From Clostridiales bacterium (GTDB taxonomy: Bacteria; Bacillota; Clostridia; Oscillospirales; JAAYOS01): 5,759 bases of DNA. Position numbers and translations under genes: made by a program. The notes under the pieces are model-generated. The model was given only the letters and a program-made list of their open reading frames with translations, had not been told where the DNA came from and searched no databases. The stretch covers positions 1 through 5,759 of the forward strand of contig JAAYMG010000055.1 of NCBI GenBank assembly GCA_012521525.1. Direction: 5' to 3'. Positions within the stretch are counted from its first letter, which is position 1, and each line of letters starts with the position of its first letter. Below are positions 1-5,555 of the stretch, in pieces.

Positions 1-300
1 AGGGCACACCTGGTTTTCCCTGCTTATCAGCAGTTTTTCGGCATATGGCTTTTTGTACTTGGGATCTTTTTGGTTGCCGTTTCTTATGGTCACAAGTACA
101 AGACCCACTTCGTCGAACTTTCCGAGTCCATAATCGGTGACGTCCCATCCCAGCATGTTGTCGCGTATTTCATCGCATTCGGGTCCCTTCTCCTTCCAGT
201 CCTCCGGGGTCCAGTGGGCAAACGGAGGCAGCGCGAACTTATGCTCTTCGATGAATCTTATGGCATCCATTATGATTTTGTTGACCTCAGAACGTTTCAT
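1..300 (-). CDS. D-lyxose ketol-isomerase, N-terminal 100 residues (cut by window edge)
   Basis: This is an open frame on the minus strand from ATG at 300-298 to the window edge with no stop, so only the first 100 residues are seen; the family is usually about 225-230 residues. The predicted enzyme is cytosolic, cupin-fold and metal-dependent (usually Mn2+), and interconverts D-lyxose and D-xylulose; several members also act on D-mannose/D-fructose. Recognition rests on family signatures remembered from known members: LPPFAHWTPEDW at residues 24-35, LGWDVTDYGLGKFDEVGL at 50-67, TIRNG at 71-75 and the closing ISRENQVCP at 92-100. The metal-binding His-x-His pair should follow just past the edge and cannot be checked. 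AGGAGG at 311-306 lies 5 nt before the ATG and fixes the start. It has its own promoter-like sequence and flanking operator-like repeats, so it is probably not part of the hypAB unit. Specificity for lyxose rather than mannose is inferred. Confidence 0.85.
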   Translation of the reverse strand, partial: MKRSEVNKIIMDAIRFIEEHKFALPPFAHWTPEDWKEKGPECDEIRDNMLGWDVTDYGLGKFDEVGLVLVTIRNGNQKDPKYKKPYAEKLLISRENQVCP

Positions 301-334
301 GATTTCCTCCTCCCCTGATGCACGATATTGGCAC

Positions 335-353
335 TTTGATAATGCTTTGATAA
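335..353 (-). promoter_or_regulatory. Operator-like tandem motif, promoter-proximal copy
   Basis: The + strand reads TTTGATAATGCTTTGATAA, which is TTGATAA repeated with an 11-bp period (one helical turn). It falls between the predicted transcription start (about 361) and the lyxose isomerase Shine-Dalgarno, where a bound protein would block transcription. A copy matching at 18 of 19 positions lies in opposite orientation at 433-451. The regulator that binds is unknown; the GATAAT core also resembles half of a Fur-type box. Function is inferred from position and repetition. Confidence 0.5.
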
Positions 354-367
354 ATTATATTGATTAT

Positions 368-396
368 ATTATACATCATATAAATGGTTATTTTAA
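368..396 (-). promoter_or_regulatory. Probable promoter of the lyxose isomerase gene
   Basis: On the minus strand a perfect -10 box TATAAT (373-368) is preceded, after a 17-bp spacer, by TTAAAA (396-391), which matches the -35 consensus TTGACA at 4 of 6 positions. The surroundings are very AT-rich. Transcription would start near 361 and give a leader of about 60 nt before the ATG at 300. Because the region is AT-rich, chance matches are possible, but position, spacing and the flanking paired repeats support it. Confidence 0.55.
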
Positions 397-432
397 GAAA
401 ATAATGGGTCAAATTGAGAGATTTTTTAACTC

Positions 433-451
433 TTATCAAATCATTATCAAA
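433..451 (-). promoter_or_regulatory. Operator-like tandem motif, promoter-distal copy
   Basis: The minus strand reads TTTGATAATGATTTGATAA, differing at one position from the + strand of 335-353, so the two form a widely spaced inverted repeat about 98 bp apart centre to centre. This copy lies about 37 bp upstream of the predicted -35 box. Two sites that flank a promoter suggest repression by DNA looping, or activation from upstream plus repression from downstream. The binding protein is not known. Confidence 0.5.
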
Positions 452-486
452 TATTAGATGCAGAGGCTGATACTCCAACAGCAAAT

Positions 487-544
487 CAAGGGACATTTCT
501 CTGCCGGAAGCCGGTTTCGGTCCCGGGCAGCAAACCGTCCCTTG
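487..544. repeat. REP-like nested palindrome
   Basis: Three sets of complementary arms share one centre (515.5): CAAGGGAC (487-494) with GTCCCTTG (537-544), CTGCC (501-505) with GGCAG (526-530), and CCG (511-513) with CGG (518-520) closing a 4-nt GTTT loop. The outer 16 bases of the two arms match at 12 positions once one is reverse-complemented. No run of T follows on either strand, so it is not a standard intrinsic terminator, although it sits downstream of hypB and could still protect or end the transcript. It resembles palindromic repeats beginning AAGGGAC that I recall from Clostridia genomes; whether it is repeated in this genome cannot be seen here. Confidence 0.6.
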
Positions 545-551
545 TCACTAA

Positions 552-753
552 TGTAACCATTCTATCACGTTAACTAGTCTATTCCGTTATATCCATCCCA
601 TTAACTAGTATTAGCTGATTACCAGTCTATCTGATTAATAAAGTCCATCCAGCTAACTAATCTATTACGTTAACCAGTCTATCCTGTTAACCAGACTATT
701 CCGTTAACTCGACTTTCACATTAAACAATCTATTCCGTTAATAATTTCACACC
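552..753. repeat. Degenerate 17-bp tandem array, about 12 units, entering the 3' end of hypB
   Basis: The consensus unit is GTTAACYAGTCTATTCC. Clear 17-bp units begin at 552, 569, 600, 652, 669, 686, 703, 720 and 737. The units starting at 586, 617 and 633 are 14, 16 and 19 bp long. Unit 569-585 matches the consensus exactly; units 669-685 and 686-702 differ from it at 2 and 1 positions. The last two units lie within or across the end of hypB, so its last few codons and its TAG stop (732-730) are built from repeat sequence. The period is not a multiple of 3, so unit gain or loss inside the gene would shift the frame. Function is unknown; it looks like a decayed minisatellite or iteron-like block. 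Confidence 0.85.
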
Positions 754-1419
754 GTTATTCCACTCGTTGACCTGCGTCTTGAGCCATTCGGTCCATGCAC
801 CCATACCCTCACCCGTCCTGGCTGAAACAGGGAAAATCTCAAGTTTGGGATTGCGCATGAGGGCATACTCCCTGACCTTTTCAAGATCGAAATCAAAATA
901 TGGCATGACGTCGATCTTGCTGATTATCAACACATCACAAACTGTGAATATATGGGGATACTTGAGGGGCTTGTCATGCCCCTCCGGGACCGAGAGGATC
1001 ATTGCATTCCTGACTGCGCCGGTGTCAAAGTCTGCCGGGCAAATAAGGTTGCCTATATTCTCAAGGATGACCAGATCCAGATCGGACGCACCGATCTCCT
1101 TCAGCCCCTGTTCAGTCATACCTGCATCAAGGTGGCACATGCCTCCCGTGTGGAGCTGGATCGACCGGACACCCGTCTTGGCTATTTTTTCGGCGTCCAC
1201 CGATGAGTCGATGTCAGCTTCCATCACACCGATGTCAAACTCGTTTTTGAGCGCTTCTATGGTCCGCATGAGCAGGGTCGTCTTGCCGCTTCCGGGTGAG
1301 GACATGAGGTTCAGCAGGAACGTTTTGTCGCGCTTGAGTCCTTCACGAATGCGGTCGGCTTCCCTGTCATTATCGGCAAAGACACTTTCCCTGATTTCTA
1401 TGATCCTGACTTTATCCAA
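730..1419 (-). CDS. hypB: HypB, nickel-insertion GTPase
   Basis: HypB is a cytosolic GTPase that works with HypA to load nickel into metalloenzymes, classically the large subunit of [NiFe]-hydrogenase. The 229 residues carry the P-loop SSPGSGKT (40-47), the metal-site segment TGGMCHLDA (91-99) with C95 and H96, ENIGNLICPADFDTG (120-134) with C127, EGHDKPLKYP (146-155), the guanine-specificity motif SKID (167-170; NKxD in most GTPases) and SARTGEGM (199-206). C95, H96 and C127 match the nickel/zinc ligands at the dimer interface of the archaeal enzyme. It lacks the N-terminal CxxCGC high-affinity nickel motif and any His-rich stretch, so it is the minimal form. The start is TTG (1419-1417), chosen because GGAGG lies 8 nt upstream and the protein then begins at the usual family position; the next ATG is at residue 39. 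It follows hypA by 15 bp. The last residues derive from the 17-bp repeat array. Confidence 0.95.
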   Translation of the reverse strand: MDKVRIIEIRESVFADNDREADRIREGLKRDKTFLLNLMSSPGSGKTTLLMRTIEALKNEFDIGVMEADIDSSVDAEKIAKTGVRSIQLHTGGMCHLDAGMTEQGLKEIGASDLDLVILENIGNLICPADFDTGAVRNAMILSVPEGHDKPLKYPHIFTVCDVLIISKIDVMPYFDFDLEKVREYALMRNPKLEIFPVSARTGEGMGAWTEWLKTQVNEWNNGVKLLTE

Positions 1420-1434
1420 ACGACTATCCTCCGT

Positions 1435-1779
1435 CTAGCATGCTTGTATCTCTTTGAGGTTCATTTCATTCCCCTGAACAAGATAGGTCAGGTCGCTGCC
1501 GCAATTGGGACATATGCGGCCATATCTGACGGTTTCGTATGTTTGACTGCAGCTTTCGCATAGGGTGACCGCCGGGATCGTTTCGATCACCAGCTCTGCC
1601 CCTTTAAGCAGTTCCGACTTCCTGACCGCCCAGTTCCAGCAATCAATCAGCTCCCTGGGGATGGCGCCTGACACTTCGCCAAGCTCGAGGGTCACTTTCG
1701 AAACCGCAGACAGCCCGTTTTCCTCCCCTACCCTTTCAACTGTCTTTATGATGTGGAATACGATGCCTAACTCATGCAT
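1435..1779 (-). CDS. hypA: HypA, nickel metallochaperone
   Basis: HypA binds nickel and hands it, with HypB, to an apo-metalloenzyme, classically [NiFe]-hydrogenase. Its 114 residues match the family length. The N-terminal Met-His-Glu (1-3), where H2 is the nickel ligand, is intact. The zinc-site cysteines form two CxxC pairs, C74/C77 and C90/C93, at the usual spacing, and the segment LELGEVSGAIP (31-41) is typical of the family. The start is certain because the MHE motif must be N-terminal. The ATG lies inside the last codons of the flavoprotein gene (8-bp overlap, 1772-1779), with no strong Shine-Dalgarno of its own visible, so translational coupling is likely. hypB follows after 15 bp. No hydrogenase or other nickel enzyme lies in the window, so the client is unknown. 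A final cysteine at 114 is unexplained. Confidence 0.95.
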   Translation of the reverse strand: MHELGIVFHIIKTVERVGEENGLSAVSKVTLELGEVSGAIPRELIDCWNWAVRKSELLKGAELVIETIPAVTLCESCSQTYETVRYGRICPNCGSDLTYLVQGNEMNLKEIQAC

Positions 1780-4561
1780 TCTTTTGGCCTTTCTTTTTGC
1801 CGAACCGTATTTTCAGTTCACGTTTGATCATGTACGGTAGTATCGCTTTCATCTTGTCTTCTGTACGAACCATCCTACTGCATTCCGGAAGTTCACGATG
1901 CAGATGGATGGCGTCGAACACGCACTTTGTCGTACAGATGCCGCATCCGATGCACTTGTTCGGATCGACCACCGACGCTCCGCAGTCAAGGCAGCGGGCG
2001 GTTTCTTTTTTCACCTGCTCCTCGTTGAATGCGATGCGATTGTCACGGAAAGTCTTTGCCAACGCTTCATTATATCCCACACGCTGGCGTGGCGTATTAT
2101 CGAAGGTCGACTCATCGATAAGGATATTCAGTTTATCCAGTTCGATATACTCTCTGCGGTTGCGGCCTATCGTCAGACTTGAGTTTGGCTGCACAAACCT
2201 GTGCAGGGACACCGCGCCTTCTCTGCCGGCCGCAATAGCGTCTATAACGAATCTCGGTCCGGTATAGGCATCTCCGCCTGCAAATATATCGGGTTCGGAT
2301 GTCTGGTATGTCACAGGATCGGCTTTGATTGTGCCGTTTGGATCGAACTCCACATTCGTCCCTTCAAACAATTTCTTGAAATCGGGTTTCTGTCCTATAG
2401 CGTATAATATGATGTCACATTCTACAGACTCGGTGACGCTATCGTCAAACCTTGGCGCAAAGCGTCCGTTGTCATCAGTAACAGACAGGCACTTCCTGAA
2501 CGTGATCCCCGATGCTTTGCCATTTTGCGACATGATCTCCTTCGGTCCCCAGCCTGTCCTGATAACTATCCCTTCTCTTTCACATTCGCTGCGTTCTTCT
2601 TCGCCACAGGGCATCTCATCATAATTTTCAAGACAGTACATGGTAACGCTATCGGCATTGCAGCGCAAAGCGGAACGTGCCACATCACATGCGACATTTC
2701 CGCCGCCTATGACGACTACCTTGCCCTGAAGGGGATACTCACCCTCAAGGTTCAGCTTGCGCAAAAAGTCTATACCTGCTATTACGCCCTCGCTGTCAGC
2801 GCCGGATACGTTCAACTCTGCGCCCTTTTGGAGTCCGGTGGCGATATAGAAGCCCTTGTAGCCCTGCCTGCGCAGCTCGGGTATGGTGACATCTTTTCCG
2901 ACTTCCACACCACATATGAACTCCACGCCCATTGCGCGAAGGACATCTATCTCAGCCTCGACGACATCCTTTTCAAGACGGAAACCCGGTATCCCGTTCA
3001 TAAGCATCCCGCCCGGCCTGGACTCCTTCTCAAACACTGTCGGCTTATATCCCTTCTCCGCAAGGAAGTACGCACAGCTCATTCCGGCCGGTCCGCCTCC
3101 GATAATGGCGATTTTTTCGTCAAAGCCGCCGCCTATCTTGGGAATGACAGGTTCGGGTATATACCTCGTACTTGCGTCAAGGTCCTGCTGGGCTATAAAC
3201 CTCTTGACTTCGTCGATAGCAACAGCTTCATCTACAGTACCGCGGGTGCATGCGTCCTCGCAGCGGCGATTGCAGATGCGGCCGCACACTGCCGGGAAGG
3301 GGTTGTCACGCTTGATAAGCTGTAAAGCCTCACGATACCTGCCCTGGGCTGCCAGTTTCAGATAACCCTGTACAGAAACATGTGCGGGGCAGGCCGTCTT
3401 GCAGGGTGACGTACCGCTATCATAGCAATTGATCCGATTTTTATCGCGGTAATCTATGCTCCACTTCTCCGGTCCCCACGGAGTATCGTCGGGTAGCTCT
3501 GCACGGGGATACTCTATCGGGCCGTTTTTCGTGCAAAGCTTTTGGCCCAGTTTTACCGCGCCCGCGGGACAGTGTTCGACGCATCGGCCGCAGGCGACGC
3601 AGTTCCTGCTTTCGACCCTGGCCACATACGCGCTTCTGCTCAGGTTCGGGGTATTGAACAGCTGGGATGTGCGCAAAGCGTTGCAGATATTGACGTTGCA
3701 GTTGCAGATAGCAAAAATCTTGTCTTCGCCGTCGATATTGGTTATCTGATGGACGAATCCGTTGTCCTCTGCCTGTTTGAGTATCTGCAGAACTTCATCA
3801 TATGTTATGTACTCACCGCGTTCTGTCTCGACGATGAAATCGGCCATATCTCCGATGGCGATACACCAACTTTCGGGATCGTCACCGCAGCCCTCTCCCA
3901 GTTTGGCACGGCTCAGGCGGCACGAACACATGCTCTTGGCATACTTCCCGTCATATTTTTTCAGCCAGTACGATATATGCTCAATGTCCAGGGACTTGTT
4001 TTCAGTTTCGATGGCTTTTTCAACCGGGATGACATGCATGCCTATGCCCGCACCTCCGGGAGGCACCATAGGGGTGACCTTCTCAAGCGGCAGGAAGGTC
4101 ATCCTCTCAAAAAATGCGGCAACTTCGGGATGTTCATCGATCTGCTCCCTGCGCATGTTGAAAAACTCCGCGCTTCCGGGAACGAATCGAGGCAGTACAT
4201 ACTGCTTTTCCCTCTTCGGGTTCTCCCGGTTATACTCAATCAAGCCTGCATAGGCCATTTCATTCAGGATCTTCTCCAGATATGCTGCGTCCTTGCCGGT
4301 CAGCTTTACCAGCTCTGCGAGGGTCTTGGGTTTGCGGACCCCCATTTTTAGAGCAATGTCCGCCATTTCATCGGTGACGATACCAGCAAGACCCCAGTAC
4401 TCAGGGTCGTTTCCCGTAACTCCTTTCAGCTTGGCCGGCAGGCGGTCGGTGATCATCTTGCCGAGCTTGATGATCTTCTCACGGGGCTGGTCCGTCCTGG
4501 GGATCTCAAAGGGCAATTTGCTCTCATCCAAAGGCATGCCTGATTTGGTTTGCTTATCCAT
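1772..4561 (-). CDS. Multi-cluster iron-sulfur FAD/NAD(P) oxidoreductase, GltD-like core with N- and C-terminal ferredoxin domains
   Basis: This is a soluble electron-transfer flavoprotein of 929 residues, about twice the length of GltD. Domains in order: a helical, winged-helix-like segment (about 55-125); a Cys-rich region with C212, C214, C225, C233, C286, C288 and C293; a ferredoxin motif C321/C324/C327/C331; a GltD-type N-terminal Fe-S domain with C387, C391, C426, C430, C434 and C438; an FAD-binding fold with GGGPAG (488-493) and E511; a second Rossmann fold with GGGNVACD (619-626); the FAD-closing motif GGDAYTGPR (762-770); RCLDCG (856-861); and a last cluster motif C870/C873/C876/C880. 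It probably moves electrons between NAD(P)H and ferredoxin. LEN follows the second Rossmann strand where NADPH-dependent relatives have arginines, hinting at NAD(H). The ATG (4561-4559) has AAGGAG upstream (GGAG ends 8 nt before it). Its end overlaps hypA, which suggests service to a nickel enzyme. The exact reaction is unknown. Confidence 0.85.
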   Translation of the reverse strand: MDKQTKSGMPLDESKLPFEIPRTDQPREKIIKLGKMITDRLPAKLKGVTGNDPEYWGLAGIVTDEMADIALKMGVRKPKTLAELVKLTGKDAAYLEKILNEMAYAGLIEYNRENPKREKQYVLPRFVPGSAEFFNMRREQIDEHPEVAAFFERMTFLPLEKVTPMVPPGGAGIGMHVIPVEKAIETENKSLDIEHISYWLKKYDGKYAKSMCSCRLSRAKLGEGCGDDPESWCIAIGDMADFIVETERGEYITYDEVLQILKQAEDNGFVHQITNIDGEDKIFAICNCNVNICNALRTSQLFNTPNLSRSAYVARVESRNCVACGRCVEHCPAGAVKLGQKLCTKNGPIEYPRAELPDDTPWGPEKWSIDYRDKNRINCYDSGTSPCKTACPAHVSVQGYLKLAAQGRYREALQLIKRDNPFPAVCGRICNRRCEDACTRGTVDEAVAIDEVKRFIAQQDLDASTRYIPEPVIPKIGGGFDEKIAIIGGGPAGMSCAYFLAEKGYKPTVFEKESRPGGMLMNGIPGFRLEKDVVEAEIDVLRAMGVEFICGVEVGKDVTIPELRRQGYKGFYIATGLQKGAELNVSGADSEGVIAGIDFLRKLNLEGEYPLQGKVVVIGGGNVACDVARSALRCNADSVTMYCLENYDEMPCGEEERSECEREGIVIRTGWGPKEIMSQNGKASGITFRKCLSVTDDNGRFAPRFDDSVTESVECDIILYAIGQKPDFKKLFEGTNVEFDPNGTIKADPVTYQTSEPDIFAGGDAYTGPRFVIDAIAAGREGAVSLHRFVQPNSSLTIGRNRREYIELDKLNILIDESTFDNTPRQRVGYNEALAKTFRDNRIAFNEEQVKKETARCLDCGASVVDPNKCIGCGICTTKCVFDAIHLHRELPECSRMVRTEDKMKAILPYMIKRELKIRFGKKKGQKNA

Positions 4562-4589
4562 AATACAAACTCCTTGTATAATTTGATCT

Positions 4590-4618
4590 ATTATTCAGCA
4601 ATTGTATTGTCATTGCAA
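4590..4618 (-). promoter_or_regulatory. Possible promoter of the flavoprotein-hypA-hypB unit
   Basis: In the 96-bp gap after the regulator gene, the minus strand shows TTGCAA (4618-4613; 4 of 6 to consensus), a 17-bp spacer and AATAAT (4595-4590; 5 of 6). Transcription would start near 4583, about 22 nt before the ATG. The spacer contains an inverted repeat GCAAT-N9-ATTGC (4598-4616) that could be an operator. No terminator is evident after the regulator gene, so readthrough from its promoter is equally possible. Confidence 0.4.
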
Positions 4619-4657
4619 CAAGATGAATAGTCATAGCTCCAAGATACAGTATTATCA

Positions 4658-5368
4658 CTATGCTTGATTTTCCAGACGATCAAGATAATCAGCAATGCCC
4701 GCGGCCAGCAAATCATACGCTCCGTTCCCGTCCCGGGCTTCAATGAAGTCAATGAAACGATCCAACCGGTCAACGGCAAAGTCCAAGCCATACATCCCCA
4801 GGTATCTGACCCAAAAGGCGATCGACACGTCGTGCATCGTATTCATGAACAGCGTCAGGATGGGCTTTCCGCTCAAAATACAGATCTCCCTGTGCCAGAG
4901 GAAAAAGCGTTCCGCCAGTTCCTCCAAACCAACATCGACAGAACATTCGCGTATATCTTCTGTCAATGAGCGTAAGCGTAAAACGTCCTCAGAGGTCCTG
5001 CAAAGGCTCAGTGCCCTAAGCGCTGTCCCCTCAATCGCAAGCCGAAGATCCAATATACCCACGATGACCTCACGGCCCAACTCGCTCCCGTTCAGTTGAA
5101 CGATAGCGTTCAAGGTTTCGATGTTACCCGTTTTCATATAATCAGCAACATAAATGCCTGATTTCGGCTTTATCTCAACCAGGCCCATTGCGGCCAGATG
5201 CTCAAACCCTGACTGGATCACCGTTTTACCAATGCCCATTTTTTCCGCGAACTCACGTTGGGACGGCAGCTTGTCTCCGGGATTCCATCTGCCTGAAAGT
5301 ATGTCCCTGATCATCGCATTGATGAATTTTTCCCTGTTTGTAACGGTATGCTTTTCAATTCGGTTCAT
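4658..5368 (-). CDS. GntR family transcriptional regulator, FadR/FCD type
   Basis: This is a DNA-binding regulator of 236 residues, close to the 239 of E. coli FadR. The N-terminal winged helix (about 13-76) has the GntR hallmarks PGDKLPSQREFAEKMGIGK (30-48) and GLVEIKPKSGIYV (62-74). The rest (about 80-236) looks all-helical and contains LDLRLAIEGTALRA and FFLWHREICILSGKPIL, like the FadR/FCD effector domain. The usual metal-binding Asp four residues before the first His is replaced by Phe, so metal binding is doubtful. ATG at 5368-5366 is preferred over one at 5401 because AAGGAG lies 7 nt upstream of it. In the recognition helix K48 and Q52 stand where FadR has two arginines. The effector is unknown; organic or fatty acids are typical of the family. 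It lies upstream of and collinear with the flavoprotein-hypAB unit, and a FadR-like operator sits at its own promoter. Confidence 0.9.
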   Translation of the reverse strand: MNRIEKHTVTNREKFINAMIRDILSGRWNPGDKLPSQREFAEKMGIGKTVIQSGFEHLAAMGLVEIKPKSGIYVADYMKTGNIETLNAIVQLNGSELGREVIVGILDLRLAIEGTALRALSLCRTSEDVLRLRSLTEDIRECSVDVGLEELAERFFLWHREICILSGKPILTLFMNTMHDVSIAFWVRYLGMYGLDFAVDRLDRFIDFIEARDGNGAYDLLAAGIADYLDRLENQA

Positions 5369-5416
5369 AGATGCTCCTTGATCACCGGCCGGTATTGTCA
5401 TCTAAAAGGTGCGGTC

Positions 5417-5433
5417 ATCTGGTCCGACCAGTT
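5417..5433. promoter_or_regulatory. FadR-like operator palindrome, probable autoregulatory site
   Basis: ATCTGGTCCGACCAGTT contains the perfect palindrome CTGGTC-C-GACCAG (5419-5431). It fits TGGTCNGACCA, the core of the E. coli FadR operator and close to sites of other FCD-type GntR regulators. It begins about 2 bp past the predicted transcription start of the regulator gene, a position suited to repression. Binding by the adjacent regulator is inferred. Confidence 0.75.
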
Positions 5434-5441
5434 TCGTTACT

Positions 5442-5470
5442 ACTTTAACAATTCTGTGTGAGTTTGTCAA
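5442..5470 (-). promoter_or_regulatory. Promoter of the GntR regulator gene
   Basis: The minus strand has a perfect -35 TTGACA (5470-5465), a 17-bp spacer and TAAAGT (5447-5442; 4 of 6 to TATAAT). Transcription would start near 5435, leaving a leader of about 67 nt before the ATG at 5368. The operator palindrome lies immediately downstream and a TTGAYAA pair overlaps the -35 box. Confidence 0.7.
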
Positions 5471-5481
5471 CAATTTATCAA
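5464..5481 (-). promoter_or_regulatory. Third copy of the TTGAYAA-N4-TTGAYAA motif
   Basis: The minus strand reads TTGATAA, ATTG, TTGACAA, with the same 11-bp period as the two copies flanking the lyxose isomerase promoter. The second half contains the -35 box, so part of the similarity is forced by the promoter. It may link control of the two genes, or it may be chance in AT-rich DNA. Confidence 0.3.
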
Positions 5482-5555
5482 TAAAATGATGATGTTATTT
5501 GAAAGAATAAATTGATTTTTAACGAAATATAATGATGTTTCTTGAACGTAAAACC

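Noticed and set aside
335..451. Classical Fur box
   Set aside because: GATAATGAT matches half of a Fur consensus, but the second half is a direct repeat (TTTGATAA) and not the inverted ATTATC expected, so a Fur site is only an alternative.
70..457. Plus-strand open frames of 82 and 106 codons
   Set aside because: They run antisense to the lyxose isomerase gene and into its AT-rich control region; the encoded peptides show no recognisable motif and the minus-strand gene explains the sequence.
287..496. Minus-strand open frame of 69 codons across the lyxose isomerase promoter region
   Set aside because: It crosses the predicted promoter, one operator-like motif fully and part of the palindrome, has a low-complexity Ile/Tyr-rich product and overlaps the real start region in another frame.
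487..544. Intrinsic terminator for the hypB transcript
   Set aside because: The stem is good but no T-run follows on the minus strand (next bases are a mixed TGATTTGCTG), so it was listed as a palindromic repeat instead.
552..753. CRISPR array
   Set aside because: The units are contiguous, 17 bp and degenerate, with no unique spacers and no cas genes nearby.
2525..3325. Long plus-strand open frame (266 codons), and similar ones at 767-1438 and 3542-4351
   Set aside because: All are antisense shadows of hypB and the flavoprotein gene, whose motifs are unambiguous; the shadow products have no domain features.
5364..5370. TTCATAG at the regulator start codon as another member of the 20-bp repeat family
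   Set aside because: Only the 7-base core matches, it lies about 190 bp away from the block, and it is explained by the start codon context.
5399..5401. ATG 11 codons upstream as the start of the regulator
   Set aside because: No good ribosome site precedes it, while AAGGAG sits at proper distance before the ATG at 5368, and the shorter protein matches the family's N-terminal length.
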